From: Candidatus Pelagibacter sp.
GTDB lineage: Bacteria > Pseudomonadota > Alphaproteobacteria > Pelagibacterales > Pelagibacteraceae
Direction of reading: 5' to 3'
NCBI GenBank assembly: GCA_002689245.1
Contig: NZFE01000002.1
Span: 1 to 32,957, forward strand
DNA: 32,957 bases
Shown here: positions 1 through 11,273 of the stretch, one piece after another
Numbering within the stretch: position 1 is the stretch's first letter
How the letters are laid out: every line of letters starts with the position of its first letter
Made by a program: the position numbers and the translations under genes
The notes under the pieces: model-generated
Database searches by the model: none
Told to the model about the DNA's origin: nothing
What the model saw: the letters and a program-made list of their open reading frames with translations, nothing else

Positions 1-53
1 GCAATGGTAGGCGACGGTTTTATACGTTTTAAATTGTTGGAAATTATGCTCAT
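1..53 (-). CDS. aspC: Aspartate/aromatic aminotransferase, N-terminal fragment (gene runs off the window)
   Basis: Reverse complement from the ATG at 53 reads MSIISNNLKRIKPSPTI, resembling the N-terminus of class I PLP aspartate aminotransferases (xxNLKxIKPSPTxAVTxKA). Only 17 codons visible. Confidence 0.65.
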   Translation of the reverse strand, partial: MSIISNNLKRIKPSPTI

Positions 54-93
54 TGAATTTTATAATGTTTTTTTTAATTATTAATATCACAGA

Positions 94-2265
94 ATGCAAA
101 ATACGTATCAAGAAAAAATATTAGATTTAGAAACTACTAACAACTCTATAAATAAAAAATTAGAGGGAGGTATAAAGTTTAAAATCAAGAGTAATTTTCA
201 ACCTGCTGGAGACCAACCTCAAGCTATAAAAAAACTCATTTCTAATCTAAAAGGTCAAAAAAATGAACAGGTCCTACTTGGTGTTACTGGTTCTGGAAAA
301 ACCTTTACGATGGCAAAAGTTATTGAAGCATCTAATAGACCAGCTTTGGTGCTTGCTCCAAATAAAACTTTAGCTGCACAGCTTTACGGAGAATTTAAAA
401 GTTTTTTTCCAGATAATGCCGTTGAATACTTTGTTTCATATTATGATTATTATACTCCAGAGGCTTACGTTCCAAGATCTGACACTTACATTGAAAAAGA
501 AGCTTCTATTAATGAACAAATAGATAGAATGAGACACTCAGCAACTAGGTCTCTATTGGAGAGAGATGACGTAATAATTGTTGCAAGTGTTTCATGTATT
601 TATGGTCTTGGATCAGTAGAAGCCTATTCAAAAATGACTATAACCCTTAAAAGAAACTATGAATATGATAGAGATCAATTAATTAGGGCGTTTATTAACT
701 TGCAGTATAAGAGAAATGATCAAAATTTTTTTAGAGGAACATTTAGAGTAAGAGGGGAAAATTTAGAAATATTTCCATCGCATTTAGAAGATAGAGCTTG
801 GAGACTAAGTTTGAATTTAAATAAATTAGAAAAAATTGAGGAATTTGATCCTTTAACTGGAAATAAGACTAATGATTTTTCAATTATTAAAGTTTATGCA
901 AACAGTCATTATATTACTCCCAAACCAACAATTGATCAGGCTATTCAAGAAATTAAGAAGGAGCTAGAAATCACTTTAAAAAAACATCAGGACAATAACA
1001 AATTATTAGAGGCACAAAGATTAAGAGAAAGAACAAAATTTGATTTAGAAATGATTGAGGCTACAGGAACTTGTGCTGGAATAGAAAATTATTCACGATT
1101 TTTGTCTGGAAGAAAGCCTGGAGAGCCTCCTCCAACATTATTTGAATATTTTCCTGATAATACAATTATTTTTGTCGATGAAAGTCACGTAACTGTGCCT
1201 CAACTTAACGGGATGTATAAGGGAGACAGAACAAGAAAAAGTACTTTAGCTGAATATGGTTTCAGGCTTCCTTCATGTATGGATAACAGGCCTTTGAAGT
1301 TTGAGGAGTGGGATTTAATGCGAACTCAAACAATATTTGTATCTGCTACACCTGGACCATGGGAACTGAAACAAACAAAAAATGAGTCTATAGATCAAAT
1401 TATTCGTCCTACAGGTTTGATAGACCCACCAGTAGAAATAAGACCAGCAAAAACTCAAGTGGATGATTTAATGCATGAAGCAAAAGGAATTGTAAAAAAA
1501 GGTTTTAGAATTTTAGCAACAACGTTAACAAAAAAAATGGCTGAAGATTTAACAGAATATCTTCATGAAAATGGATTAAAAGTTAGATACATGCATTCAG
1601 ATATCGATACACTTGAAAGAATAGAAATTATTAGAGATTTGAGAATGGGTGTATTTGATATTTTAGTTGGAATAAATTTATTAAGAGAGGGATTGGATAT
1701 TCCTGAGTGTGCTTTGGTTGCAATTCTTGATGCAGATAAAGAAGGTTTCTTGAGATCAGAAACATCTTTAATTCAAACTATAGGAAGAGCTGCTAGAAAT
1801 ATAGATGGAAAGGTAATTTTATACGCAGACAAAGTTACAAAAAGCATAGATAAGGCCATCAAAGAAACTGATAGAAGGAGAAATAAACAATTACAATATA
1901 ACAAAAAAAATAAAATTACTGCCGAGTCTGTTAAAAAGGAAATAAGTGATATTTTAGAGTCAGTTTATGAGAAAGACTATGTAAAAATAAGTGAAGGTTC
2001 AAACGTTGGTGGAAATCTTAAGAAACATTTAAAAGCTCTTAATAGAAAGATGAAAGAGGCTGCTGCTAATTTAGAATTTGAAGAAGCTGCCAAAATTCGT
2101 GATGATATAAGAAAATTAGAGGCAAGTGAGCTAGAGATATCTTTAAATCCAAAAATAAACCAGTACAAATTAAAAAATAAAGTATACCCTAAAGGTAGAT
2201 CAACAATGGGAATGCCAGGCACTAAGCCTAGAAAAGCAATTAAAAAATGGAAGCCAAAAAAATAA
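94..2265 (+). CDS. uvrB: Excinuclease ABC subunit B
   Basis: [14 protein letters not shown] Walker [33 protein letters not shown] and a C-terminal UVR motif ([22 protein letters not shown]). Confidence 0.98.
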   Translation: MQNTYQEKILDLETTNNSINKKLEGGIKFKIKSNFQPAGDQPQAIKKLISNLKGQKNEQVLLGVTGSGKTFTMAKVIEASNRPALVLAPNKTLAAQLYGEFKSFFPDNAVEYFVSYYDYYTPEAYVPRSDTYIEKEASINEQIDRMRHSATRSLLERDDVIIVASVSCIYGLGSVEAYSKMTITLKRNYEYDRDQLIRAFINLQYKRNDQNFFRGTFRVRGENLEIFPSHLEDRAWRLSLNLNKLEKIEEFDPLTGNKTNDFSIIKVYANSHYITPKPTIDQAIQEIKKELEITLKKHQDNNKLLEAQRLRERTKFDLEMIEATGTCAGIENYSRFLSGRKPGEPPPTLFEYFPDNTIIFVDESHVTVPQLNGMYKGDRTRKSTLAEYGFRLPSCMDNRPLKFEEWDLMRTQTIFVSATPGPWELKQTKNESIDQIIRPTGLIDPPVEIRPAKTQVDDLMHEAKGIVKKGFRILATTLTKKMAEDLTEYLHENGLKVRYMHSDIDTLERIEIIRDLRMGVFDILVGINLLREGLDIPECALVAILDADKEGFLRSETSLIQTIGRAARNIDGKVILYADKVTKSIDKAIKETDRRRNKQLQYNKKNKITAESVKKEISDILESVYEKDYVKISEGSNVGGNLKKHLKALNRKMKEAAANLEFEEAAKIRDDIRKLEASELEISLNPKINQYKLKNKVYPKGRSTMGMPGTKPRKAIKKWKPKK

Positions 2266-3002
2266 TTATTACTGGTGGTGCAACAAGAGTTGGAGCCGCT
2301 ATTGCAAAAAGTTTAGCAGGATATAATGTTCATATCACAATACATTATAATAAATCAAAAAACCTGGCAAATAAATTAAAAAAAGAATTAGAAGATTTGG
2401 GTGGTAATGTGTTTTTAATAAAAGCTGACTTAAATAATTCTTATCAAGCACAAAGATTAATTAAAAGTGCTTTTTACAAAATGAAAGGTTTAGACTGTCT
2501 AATTAATAATGCATCAGTTTTTGAAAATGATAACCTCATTAATCTAAATGATAAAAGCTTTTCAAAACATATCAATGTTAATTTAAAAGCACCAACCTTA
2601 TTAACTCAAAATTTTAAAAAATATGTAAAAAAAAGCAGTGGGATAATCATTAATATTATCGATCAAAGAATTGAAAAATTAACACCTTATTTTCTATCCT
2701 ACACTTTAAGTAAATCAGCTTTAGGAACACTTACTGTAATTTCAGCCATGAAATTAGCTCCAAATATTAGAGTAAATGCGATATCTCCCGGCCCAACACT
2801 TAAAAATATAAGACAATCAGAATCACACTTTAAAAAACAATGGAAATCAGTTTTACTAAAGAAAAAAGTGGAATTAAATAACATAAGTGAAACAGTAAAA
2901 TTTCTTATAAAAAATGACAATATAACAGGAGAAATAATAAATGTTGATAGCGGCCAAAGACTTGCCTGGTTAACACCTGATATTATAAATATAAAAGAAT
3001 GA
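2247..3002 (+). CDS. SDR oxidoreductase, pteridine reductase / FolM-like
   Basis: N-terminal TGGATRVG matches the TGxxxRxG motif of pteridine reductases; YTLSKSAL catalytic Tyr/Lys; directly followed by folB. Overlaps the uvrB end by 19 bp. Confidence 0.8.
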   Translation: MEAKKIIITGGATRVGAAIAKSLAGYNVHITIHYNKSKNLANKLKKELEDLGGNVFLIKADLNNSYQAQRLIKSAFYKMKGLDCLINNASVFENDNLINLNDKSFSKHINVNLKAPTLLTQNFKKYVKKSSGIIINIIDQRIEKLTPYFLSYTLSKSALGTLTVISAMKLAPNIRVNAISPGPTLKNIRQSESHFKKQWKSVLLKKKVELNNISETVKFLIKNDNITGEIINVDSGQRLAWLTPDIINIKE

Positions 3003-3400
3003 AAATTATAAAATTTAAAAATAAAACAAAATACAAATATAAAAGAAAAGTAATTGTTAAAAACTTAATACTAAAAATTTCAATAGGCCTTCATGATTTC
3101 GAAAAAAAAAAGAAACAGAGAGTGAGATTTAATATTGATATTTCGACTAACTCTAATATAAAACCTAACAATAATGACTTATCATCTATTGTAAATTATG
3201 AGGATACTATTAACAAAATTACATATGTCACGGAAAAGAAACATCATGAGCTTTTAGAAGATCTAGCAGAAAATATTTTTGATATAATTTTCAAAAGTAA
3301 AATAGTAAATAAAGTAAATATAAAATTGGAAAAATTAGATATTATCAAAAACACTGAGTCTGTGGGAATTGAGGTGGCAAAAAGTAAAGATGAACAATAG
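2999..3400 (+). CDS. folB: Dihydroneopterin aldolase
   Basis: Small FolB-like protein ([28 protein letters not shown]...[12 protein letters not shown]...LLEDLAENI); 4-bp overlap with the upstream SDR. Confidence 0.85.
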   Translation: MKIIKFKNKTKYKYKRKVIVKNLILKISIGLHDFEKKKKQRVRFNIDISTNSNIKPNNNDLSSIVNYEDTINKITYVTEKKHHELLEDLAENIFDIIFKSKIVNKVNIKLEKLDIIKNTESVGIEVAKSKDEQ

Positions 3401-5228
3401 TTTAGAATTAGGAAAAAAAGTTATAAAAGAGAGAATTCCTCTAACTCCAAAAAATCCCGGAATTTATAGAATGATTAGCGTGTCAGGAGAAATTTTATAC
3501 ATTGGTAAAGCTAAAAATATTCCTAATAGACTTAAAAGTTATGTTTCTGACACGAATTTACCAATAAGAACAGAGAGAATGCTTTCTCTAACACATAATC
3601 TTGAAGTTACTACTACTAATAATGAGAGTGAGGCTCTTCTTCTTGAAGCTAACCTTATCAAAAAACATAAGCCGAGATTTAATATTTTGTTGAGAGACGA
3701 TAAATCGTTTCCATATATTTATATTGGTCATAAAGATAAATGGCCTCAACTAACTAAACTTCGAGGAAAAAAAGCTAGAAACGGATATTATTTTGGGCCT
3801 TTCGCTTCAATTGGATCTGCGAACTGGACAATTAAAATTTTACAAAAAATCTTTCAAATACGAGTTTGCGATGACACAGTTTTTAAAAATAGAGAGAGAC
3901 CGTGTATTTTATATCAAATAAAAAGATGCTCTGGTCCTTGTGTAGGGCATATTGATGAGTCTCAATATAAAAAAACAGTCAAAGATGCTATAGACTTTAT
4001 CTCTGGAAAATCAAGAAGGATACAAAAATCTTTATCTAAAGAAATGGAACTAGCTAGTAAAGAACTAGATTTTGAAAAAGCTGCAATAGCAAGAGATAGA
4101 ATAAAAGCTTTAACACAAATTCAAACTTCACAAAAAATAAATCAAACAAACTTAAGTGAAGCAGATGTAGTAAGTATTTATAAAGAGTCGGGAAAAACTT
4201 GTATTCAAGTATTCTTTTTTAGATCAAAACAAAATTGGGGAAATCAAGCCTTTTATCCAAAACATGATACAGACGATGATATAAAAGAAATAATAACTTC
4301 TTTCTTGACTCAATTTTATGAGAACAAAGTAGTGCCAAGCATGATAATAACTAATACTGAAGTTAAAGATTTAAAACTTTTAGAGAAAGCTTTTTCACAA
4401 AAAGAAAAAAGAAATGTCTTAATAAAAAAAGCAAAGAGCAAGGATGAAATTAATATATCTAAATTAGCTGAAAAAAATGCTAAACAAGCTTTAACTCAAA
4501 AACTTTATCAAACTGAAAGTAATAACAATTTAATTGAAAACCTAGCTAATAAGTTTGATTTGAACAATAATATCAATCTTATCGAAGTTTATGACAACAG
4601 TCATAATCAAGGAAGTGATTCGATTGGAGCTTTAATATGTTTTGGTAACGAAGGTTTTGTAAAAAAAAGATATAGAAAATTTAACATAAGGGATGAAAAA
4701 GTAAAAAATGATGATTACGGAATGATGAAAGAAGTTTTATTTAGAAGATTTTCAAAAGCAATAAAAGAAAAATCTGGTTCTCTCTCATTACCAGAATTAA
4801 TTTTAATTGACGGTGGTAAAGGTCAATATTCAGTAAGTAGAGACGTATTAAATGAACTCGGTTTACATGATTTGCCCATATTGGCTGTTGCTAAGGGTAA
4901 AAATAGGAATGCTGGTGAAGAAAAAATTTACCATGAAAATAAAGAATATATTTTAAAAAAGAATGATCCATTATTATTTTTTATACAAAGATTACGTGAT
5001 GAAGCTCATAGATTTGCAATAAGTACTCATAGGGCTAAAAGGAAAAAAGGATTAAACAAATCTTTGTTAGATCAAATTGACGGAATAGGAAAACAGAGAA
5101 AAAGGTCTTTACTAAATCATTTTGGGTCAGCAAGATCAGTAGAATCTGCTAGTCTAGAGGATTTAAAATCTGTAGAAGGTATCGAAGAAAGTATAGCAAA
5201 AAAAATATATGATTATTTCCACGAGTAA
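3390..5228 (+). CDS. uvrC: Excinuclease ABC subunit C
   Basis: GIY-YIG start ([29 protein letters not shown]), UVR motif, [20 protein letters not shown]-terminal helix-hairpin-helix. Track ORF starts at TTG 3369; the ATG at 3390 ([10 protein letters not shown]) is the likelier start. Confidence 0.97.
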   Translation: MNNSLELGKKVIKERIPLTPKNPGIYRMISVSGEILYIGKAKNIPNRLKSYVSDTNLPIRTERMLSLTHNLEVTTTNNESEALLLEANLIKKHKPRFNILLRDDKSFPYIYIGHKDKWPQLTKLRGKKARNGYYFGPFASIGSANWTIKILQKIFQIRVCDDTVFKNRERPCILYQIKRCSGPCVGHIDESQYKKTVKDAIDFISGKSRRIQKSLSKEMELASKELDFEKAAIARDRIKALTQIQTSQKINQTNLSEADVVSIYKESGKTCIQVFFFRSKQNWGNQAFYPKHDTDDDIKEIITSFLTQFYENKVVPSMIITNTEVKDLKLLEKAFSQKEKRNVLIKKAKSKDEINISKLAEKNAKQALTQKLYQTESNNNLIENLANKFDLNNNINLIEVYDNSHNQGSDSIGALICFGNEGFVKKRYRKFNIRDEKVKNDDYGMMKEVLFRRFSKAIKEKSGSLSLPELILIDGGKGQYSVSRDVLNELGLHDLPILAVAKGKNRNAGEEKIYHENKEYILKKNDPLLFFIQRLRDEAHRFAISTHRAKRKKGLNKSLLDQIDGIGKQRKRSLLNHFGSARSVESASLEDLKSVEGIEESIAKKIYDYFHE

Positions 5229-5230
5229 AA

Positions 5231-5815
5231 ATGAAATTTAAAATTCCAAATATATTAACGATAGGAAGAATAATTATAGTTCCTGTCTTTGTATTCACTT
5301 TTTTTCTTCCTGGGTTATTTGGTGACCTAATTCCATTTTTTCTTTTTGTTTTAGCAAGTTTTACAGATTATCTTGATGGGTTATTAGCTAGGATGTTTAA
5401 AGAAGAGTCTAAACTTGGAGAACTGTTAGATCCAATTGCAGATAAAATACTTGTATCCACTGCCCTTCTTCTACTCATAATGAATGGAACAATTAAAAAT
5501 TTTGAGGTTATAGCAGCAATTATCATTATTACACGGGAAATTATTATTTCAGGTTTGAGAGAATTTTTAGCAAAAGGAAGTATATCGATGCCAGTGACTA
5601 GCCTGTCGAAACTTAAAGCATTTATTCAAATGTTTGCAATATCAGTTTTACTTACAGGAGATTTTGGAAATAAAATTATTAATTTCCAAGACTATAACGC
5701 TCAAACTATTGGTATTATTCTCTTATGGTTATCTGCAGCGATTACTCTATATACTGGATATGGCTATATGGTAAAAGGTATTGATCACGCCTTAAGCGAA
5801 GATGATAAGTCTTAA
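5231..5815 (+). CDS. pgsA: CDP-diacylglycerol--glycerol-3-phosphate 3-phosphatidyltransferase
   Basis: CDP-alcohol phosphatidyltransferase motif DYLDGLLARMFKEESKLGELLDPIADK; follows uvrC, as in many proteobacteria. Confidence 0.94.
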   Translation: MKFKIPNILTIGRIIIVPVFVFTFFLPGLFGDLIPFFLFVLASFTDYLDGLLARMFKEESKLGELLDPIADKILVSTALLLLIMNGTIKNFEVIAAIIIITREIIISGLREFLAKGSISMPVTSLSKLKAFIQMFAISVLLTGDFGNKIINFQDYNAQTIGIILLWLSAAITLYTGYGYMVKGIDHALSEDDKS

Positions 5816-6699
5816 GCAGCAGATTTTTTCCTGACCATGTTCTGATAGCTATCACTTAAATCTTTAATTAAATCGCAAACTTTGAAATCAAATTTGTCAA
5901 TTTTAGAAACCGGTGTTATTTCTGCTGCAGTACCAGTAAGAAAACATCCAACAAATTTATGCATTTCATTTGGAGAAATTTTTCGCTCATTAACTTTTAC
6001 ATTTTTCAATTTTGCTATTTCTATTACTGCTCTACGTGTTATCCCATCAAGAAATGAGTCTGGTATAGGAGTGTGTAATTGACCGTCTTTTGTTTTAAAA
6101 AAAATATTTGCTCCTGTTGCTTCAGCAATATTACCTTCAAAGTCTAGCATTAAAGAATCGGTAAAGCCTTGCGCCTCTGCCTCGTGTTTTGATAAAGTGC
6201 ATATCATATAAAGTCCCGCTGCTTTTGTATCCCAAGGAATAGTATTGGGAGCTGGTCTTCTCCATTTAGATATATTTAATTTTATTCCCTCAACTTTTAA
6301 TTTTGGGTCAAAATATGATCCCCACTCCCAAGTAGCAATAGCAACGTGAATTTTATTTTTTTGAGCAGATATAGCCATCATTTCACTTCCTCTCCAAATA
6401 ACTGGTCTTACGTATCCATTTTTAACTTTTTGAATATTTACAATTTTTTTACAAGCTTCATTAATTTCCTTTTGACTATATGGAACTTCTATACCCATTC
6501 TTTTAGCGGAGTAGAATAATCTTTCAGTATGCTCCTCGAGCTTAAAGATTTCTCCGTCATAAACTCTTTCTCCTTCAAAAACACAGCTTGCATAATGCAG
6601 TCCGTGATTTAATACATGGATTTGCGCATCTTCCCAGTTTACGGCTCCACCATTAAACCAAATTTTACCAGATCTTTTATCGTAAGGTATCATTTCCAT
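5812..6699 (-). CDS. ilvE: Branched-chain amino acid aminotransferase
   Basis: Class IV aminotransferase: HYASCVFEGERVY, KAAGLYMICTLSKHEA, GNIAEATGANIFF, FLDGITRRAVIEIA. Confidence 0.93.
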   Translation of the reverse strand: MEMIPYDKRSGKIWFNGGAVNWEDAQIHVLNHGLHYASCVFEGERVYDGEIFKLEEHTERLFYSAKRMGIEVPYSQKEINEACKKIVNIQKVKNGYVRPVIWRGSEMMAISAQKNKIHVAIATWEWGSYFDPKLKVEGIKLNISKWRRPAPNTIPWDTKAAGLYMICTLSKHEAEAQGFTDSLMLDFEGNIAEATGANIFFKTKDGQLHTPIPDSFLDGITRRAVIEIAKLKNVKVNERKISPNEMHKFVGCFLTGTAAEITPVSKIDKFDFKVCDLIKDLSDSYQNMVRKKSAA

Positions 6700-6778
6700 A
6701 GAAAAAAATAATATATCTTTTTTTTTGTAAGAAAAAAGTATATTTCTTAATAGAATAAGTCAATATAGCTGACCAATT

Positions 6779-7216
6779 ATGAGAGACTTACTTTATCTTA
6801 AAGACGAGCAAATTAAAGATTTTATTCAATTGCTTTATTATGCTTATAGAGAAACTTACTCAGATCCGAAAGATATATTATCAAAAAAATTTTTTGGACC
6901 CGCTCATTTAAGGGCTTTAAATTTAATTGAAAGTAACCCTGGTATAAGTTTAGGAGATTTGATTTTCAAACTTAAAATTACTAAACAAAGTATTAATAGG
7001 GTAATAAGAGATTTACTAAATTCAAAAATGATAAAACAAATAAAAGATGATACAGATACCAGAAAAAAAAGGTTATACCTTGATAAGGACGGGAAAATAT
7101 TTTTTGACACAATTTACAAAAAACAAAAGAAAAGAATATTTAATGCGCTTAAAAATTCTGAGCCTGAGTCAGTAATTAAATTTAAAGAGGTTTTAAAAAA
7201 AATAATAAATGGATAA
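6779..7216 (+). CDS. MarR-family transcriptional regulator (PetP-like by position)
   Basis: Winged-helix MarR pattern (SLGDLIFKLKITKQSINRVIRDLLNSKMIKQIKDDTDTRKKRLYLDKDG); followed by an OmpR-type regulator and kinase. Confidence 0.85.
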   Translation: MRDLLYLKDEQIKDFIQLLYYAYRETYSDPKDILSKKFFGPAHLRALNLIESNPGISLGDLIFKLKITKQSINRVIRDLLNSKMIKQIKDDTDTRKKRLYLDKDGKIFFDTIYKKQKKRIFNALKNSEPESVIKFKEVLKKIING

Positions 7217-7883
7217 TAAATATCATATATTAGTAGTTGATGATGACGATCGTATAAGAAATCTTCTTAAAGAATATCTAAATGAAAAAAAATTTATTGT
7301 CACTACTGCCCAAAATGCTGATGAAGCAAAAATTAAGTTGAGCCATTTCAAATTTGATCTAATCGTTCTTGATGTAATGATGCCAGGCCAGAATGGGTAT
7401 GAACTTACCAAAGAAATTAAAGTCAATGATTGTCCGCCTATAATTCTTCTTACCGCAAAAGGAGAGGTTGAAAATAGAATAAAAGGTCTTGAAATTGGAG
7501 CTGATGACTACATAGGAAAACCCTTTGAACCTAAAGAGCTTCTTTTAAGAATAAAAAATATTATATCTAAAAAAGTAAAGATTGATCAAAAAAAAGAGTA
7601 CTTTGTTGGTGAAGCTATTATAGATTTAAAAAAAATGGTAATTAAATTGAAAAATATTCCAAAAAAAATCAATGTTACTGAAAAAAAAATTTTATCAGAA
7701 ATGTTATTAAATCCTGGAAAGACCTACTCAAGATCAAAAATTGGGGAATTGTCAGGAATTTTACAAGAAAGATCGATTGATGTTATGATTACTCGTTTAA
7801 GACAAAAAATTGAAATCGATCCAAAAAATCCAAAATATTTGCAAACTATAAGAGGGTCAGGATATGTTCTCTGGATTGAATAA
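7209..7883 (+). CDS. OmpR-family two-component response regulator (PetR-like by position)
   Basis: Receiver domain VVDDDDRIR...LIVLDVMMPGQNGYEL...LLTAKGE...GADDYIGKPFEPKELLLRI plus C-terminal winged helix (RSIDVMITRLRQKIE...QTIRGSGYVL). Confidence 0.95.
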   Translation: MDNKYHILVVDDDDRIRNLLKEYLNEKKFIVTTAQNADEAKIKLSHFKFDLIVLDVMMPGQNGYELTKEIKVNDCPPIILLTAKGEVENRIKGLEIGADDYIGKPFEPKELLLRIKNIISKKVKIDQKKEYFVGEAIIDLKKMVIKLKNIPKKINVTEKKILSEMLLNPGKTYSRSKIGELSGILQERSIDVMITRLRQKIEIDPKNPKYLQTIRGSGYVLWIE

Positions 7884-9183
7884 TTTTTTTAAAAAAATTT
7901 TGCCAAAGGGATTATTTTATAGATCTTTAATAATTGTTGCAGCACCAACTATTCTTTTACAACTTATTGTTACCATTGTTTTTTTTGACAGTATTTGGAT
8001 CAAAGCAAATAAAGGAATGACACGGTCAATTGTAGGCGAAATTAAAACTTTAAGTGATGTTTATAATTCAGAAAATAATAATCAAATAAATTATATAACT
8101 GATATTTATAAAAAAAACTTTGATTTTGTAATTAATTCTATCAATGAACCATTGCCTGAGGAAGTATTTGAGAGAAGGTTTAGTCCTATGGATAGATCAT
8201 TAAGACGTGAACTAAAATCTACCTTTGGAAATGGTAATTACTGGTTTAACACTGTAAACTATTTGGACATTGTTGAAATTAGAATTAGATCAGGAAAAAA
8301 AAATTTACAATTTTTTTTTCCTAAAGAGCGAATAGCAACTTCATCAGTTCGACTTTTTGTTTTATGGATAACCTTGCCATCGATTATTCTAATACTTATA
8401 GCAATACTTTTTTTAAAAAATCAAACACGGCCGATTACAAATCTTGCAAAAGCTGCACAAAGATTTGGTAAAGGAGATTATATTAATGAGTTTAGACCTT
8501 CAGGAGCAAGAGAAATTAGAAATGCTGCATATGAATTTGATAGAATGGCTAAAAGAATTAATAGACATTTAAATCAAAGATCGGAAATGTTGTCTGGCAT
8601 AAGCCACGATTTAAGGACGCCACTTACCAGACTAAAGCTTCAATTAGCCATGGTTAATAATAAAGAAATTACTAATAACATGTCCAAAGATATTGATGAA
8701 ATGGAAAGTATGTTAAATGATTACCTTCAATTTGCTAAAACACAAGCAAAGGAAAATACAGAAAAAATTTTTTTAAAAGAAATATTTCAAATTATTGAAA
8801 ATAAAATAAAAAACTCAAATTTAGAGATAAAAATTACTAATGAAACTTCTTTTCATGGGAGAAAAAATGCGCTTCAAAGATGTTTTACAAATATTATTAA
8901 TAATGGTCTAATATATGGAAAAAAAGTAAAGGCTACGGTTCAAAAGAGTTCAAATAGAGTTGTAATTTTATTTGACGATGATGGGCCTGGGATTCCCACA
9001 GAACATCATAGGAATGTTTTTAAACCATTTTTTAGGTTAGATAAAAGTAGAAGTTTAAATAAATCAGGAGTTGGTTTAGGTCTGGCTATTGTTGAAGATA
9101 TTGTTCATTCACACGGAGGCAATGTGCAGTTATCAAAAAGTGATATGGGAGGTTTACAAGTTAAGATTTCTTTACCTTTTTAG
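7864..9183 (+). CDS. Sensor histidine kinase, EnvZ-like
   Basis: Two TM segments, HAMP-like region, H-box SGISHDLRTPLTRLKLQL, N/G-box NIINNGLIYGKK...DDDGPGIP...VGLGLAIVEDIV. Confidence 0.94.
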   Translation: MFSGLNNFFKKILPKGLFYRSLIIVAAPTILLQLIVTIVFFDSIWIKANKGMTRSIVGEIKTLSDVYNSENNNQINYITDIYKKNFDFVINSINEPLPEEVFERRFSPMDRSLRRELKSTFGNGNYWFNTVNYLDIVEIRIRSGKKNLQFFFPKERIATSSVRLFVLWITLPSIILILIAILFLKNQTRPITNLAKAAQRFGKGDYINEFRPSGAREIRNAAYEFDRMAKRINRHLNQRSEMLSGISHDLRTPLTRLKLQLAMVNNKEITNNMSKDIDEMESMLNDYLQFAKTQAKENTEKIFLKEIFQIIENKIKNSNLEIKITNETSFHGRKNALQRCFTNIINNGLIYGKKVKATVQKSSNRVVILFDDDGPGIPTEHHRNVFKPFFRLDKSRSLNKSGVGLGLAIVEDIVHSHGGNVQLSKSDMGGLQVKISLPF

Positions 9184-9397
9184 TTTTAGATAATTGTTTG
9201 ATTTTTAAGTCTTGTTTTTCTACTAATTTTTTTAATATTTTAAACTCATCTCTGGAAACAAGATCTAATTTATTCACAATATCATCCTTTTTAAATTTAA
9301 AATTTGTAATTAATTCTTTTTTAATGTCATTAGCAGTTAAAATTCCTGTTTCTAACAAGGTAGATAGGGTCTTTAATATTTTTTCTTTATCTGACAC
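9161..9397 (-). CDS. ubiK: UbiK-like accessory factor (membrane fusogenic / BMFP family)
   Basis: 78 aa with a C-terminal coiled coil LVSRDEFKILKKLVEKQDLKIKQL, resembling the LVSREEFDVLxxMVxKxRxEN region of UbiK/BMFP proteins; divergent to lgt. Confidence 0.7.
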   Translation of the reverse strand: MSDKEKILKTLSTLLETGILTANDIKKELITNFKFKKDDIVNKLDLVSRDEFKILKKLVEKQDLKIKQLSKTKKVKKS

Positions 9398-9450
9398 GCT
9401 ATATCTTATTTGATAAGTTTATTTATTTCAATTATGTTATTCATTCTATA

Positions 9451-10230
9451 ATGTACATACATAATTTAAATCCCATAATATTTGAATTTGGTATTTTGTC
9501 ACTTAGGTGGTATTCCCTTGCTTATTTAGTGGGAATAATTTTTGGATGGTGGTATGGAAAAAAAATTCTTGCTCTCATTAACAATCGGCATAATAAGAAC
9601 TTTAAAATAAATTTATTCGACGACTACATAACATACGTTATTATTTCTATAATTATTGGTGGTAGATTGGGATACGTTTTTTTTTATAATATTGATTATT
9701 TTATTTTTAACCCTCTAGAGATATTTTTCATTTGGAAAGGTGGAATGTCTTTTCATGGTGGTGTTCTAGGTATAATTGTGGCAACAATAATTTTTTCAAA
9801 AAAATATGATTTTGATAAACTTGTTTTATTAGATGTAGTTTCATGTGTTGCGCCAATTGGAATATTTTTTGGAAGACTTGCGAACTTCATAAATGGCGAA
9901 CTTTACGGTAAACCTTCAGATTTATCATGGGCGGTTGTTTTTCCAAACATAGATAATTTAGGAAGACACCCTTCTCAAATCTATGAAGCGTTTCTTGAGG
10001 GAATATTACTATTTATAATATTAAATTTTATAATTAAAAAAAGTTTTTATAGAAAAGGTGAATGCGCAGCTTTATTTTTATTATTTTATTCAATTTTTAG
10101 AATTATATGTGAACTATTCAGAGAGCCTGATTTACAAATTGGATATATTTTAAATTTTATTAGTATGGGATCTTTGTTAAGTTTTATTATGATTATCCTG
10201 GGGATTATAATGTATTTAAAAATAAGATGA
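9451..10230 (+). CDS. lgt: Prolipoprotein diacylglyceryl transferase
   Basis: LRWYSLAYLVGI, GGMSFHGGVLG, GRLANFINGELYGKPSDLSWAVVFP, RHPSQIYEAFLEG. Confidence 0.97.
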   Translation: MYIHNLNPIIFEFGILSLRWYSLAYLVGIIFGWWYGKKILALINNRHNKNFKINLFDDYITYVIISIIIGGRLGYVFFYNIDYFIFNPLEIFFIWKGGMSFHGGVLGIIVATIIFSKKYDFDKLVLLDVVSCVAPIGIFFGRLANFINGELYGKPSDLSWAVVFPNIDNLGRHPSQIYEAFLEGILLFIILNFIIKKSFYRKGECAALFLLFYSIFRIICELFREPDLQIGYILNFISMGSLLSFIMIILGIIMYLKIR

Positions 10231-11273
10231 TGAAACTTAACGGTACCTATTCAATTGATAAATTTCTTGATGAGGTGTTATACAACAAAAAATCTGGTTA
10301 TTATTCTCAAAGTAAACCCTTTGGCAAAGAGGGAGATTTTATAACAGCGCCTTTAATCACTCCAATGTTTAGTGAAATGATATCTATATGGGTAATTTCT
10401 TTTTGGATAAAAGTTGGTAAACCAAAAAAATTTTCTTTTGTTGAATTAGGTCCCGGAAATGGTGTTTTCTGCAAAACTTTCTGTAATACATTTAAAAATT
10501 TTCCTGAGTTTAAAAAATCTATAAAAATATATTTACTAGAAAAAAGTGAAAAACTAACAAAGACCCAAAAAGATTTAATTAAAGAAAAAAATGTAACCTG
10601 GATTAAAAATCTAAATCAAATTAAGAATGGGCCTATACTGTTTTTTGGAAATGAATTTTTTGACTCTATCCCTATAAAACAATTTGAAGTTAAAAAATCG
10701 AAAATTTATGAAAGATTTATAGAAATTAAAAAAGGTAAATTTAAAAAATTTATCTTAAAAAAAACTTCAAAAAAAATGATAAATAAATTAAACAATTTAA
10801 ATTTATGTCTCAAAGATGGTATTATTGAATACCCTCAAGATGGTTTGAAAATTTTAGATTTAATCATAAAAAAGATTAAAAAACTTAAAGGTGGAATATT
10901 GTTAATAGATTATGGTTATTTAAAAAAACAAAAAATTGATACTTTGCAATCTTTAAAAGAACATAAAAAAAATATCTATTATGAAAATATTGGAAAAGCA
11001 GATATTACTGGTTTAGTAAATTTTCAACTTTTGTATAAGTTTTTGTCAGTGAAAAAACTAATTTTGAATAAAATTGTTAATCAAAGTTTTTTTTTAAAAA
11101 AGATAGGAGTTATTGAAAGAGCTGAAATTTTATCGAGAAAAATGAGCTTTAAGGAAAAGTCTGATTTGTATTACAGGTTGGAAAGGCTTTTAAGTGAAAA
11201 AAAAATGGGTAAATTGTTTAAAGTGATATTTGCCTCTAGTAATAAAATTAAATTTGATCTTGGCTTTAAATAA
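10227..11273 (+). CDS. SAM-dependent methyltransferase, MidA/NDUFAF7 family (DUF185)
   Basis: YYSQSKPFGKEGDFITAPLITPMFSEMI, FVELGPGNGVF, FFGNEFFDSIPIKQFE, GGILLIDYGYLK; 4-bp overlap with lgt. Confidence 0.88.
   Translation: MMKLNGTYSIDKFLDEVLYNKKSGYYSQSKPFGKEGDFITAPLITPMFSEMISIWVISFWIKVGKPKKFSFVELGPGNGVFCKTFCNTFKNFPEFKKSIKIYLLEKSEKLTKTQKDLIKEKNVTWIKNLNQIKNGPILFFGNEFFDSIPIKQFEVKKSKIYERFIEIKKGKFKKFILKKTSKKMINKLNNLNLCLKDGIIEYPQDGLKILDLIIKKIKKLKGGILLIDYGYLKKQKIDTLQSLKEHKKNIYYENIGKADITGLVNFQLLYKFLSVKKLILNKIVNQSFFLKKIGVIERAEILSRKMSFKEKSDLYYRLERLLSEKKMGKLFKVIFASSNKIKFDLGFK

Noticed and set aside
6700-6778. Possible MarR operator in the ilvE/MarR spacer (TTCTTAATAGAA; GTCA-N7-TGAC)
   Set aside because: Arms of only 4 bp in AT-rich sequence; too weak to report as a feature without comparative data.
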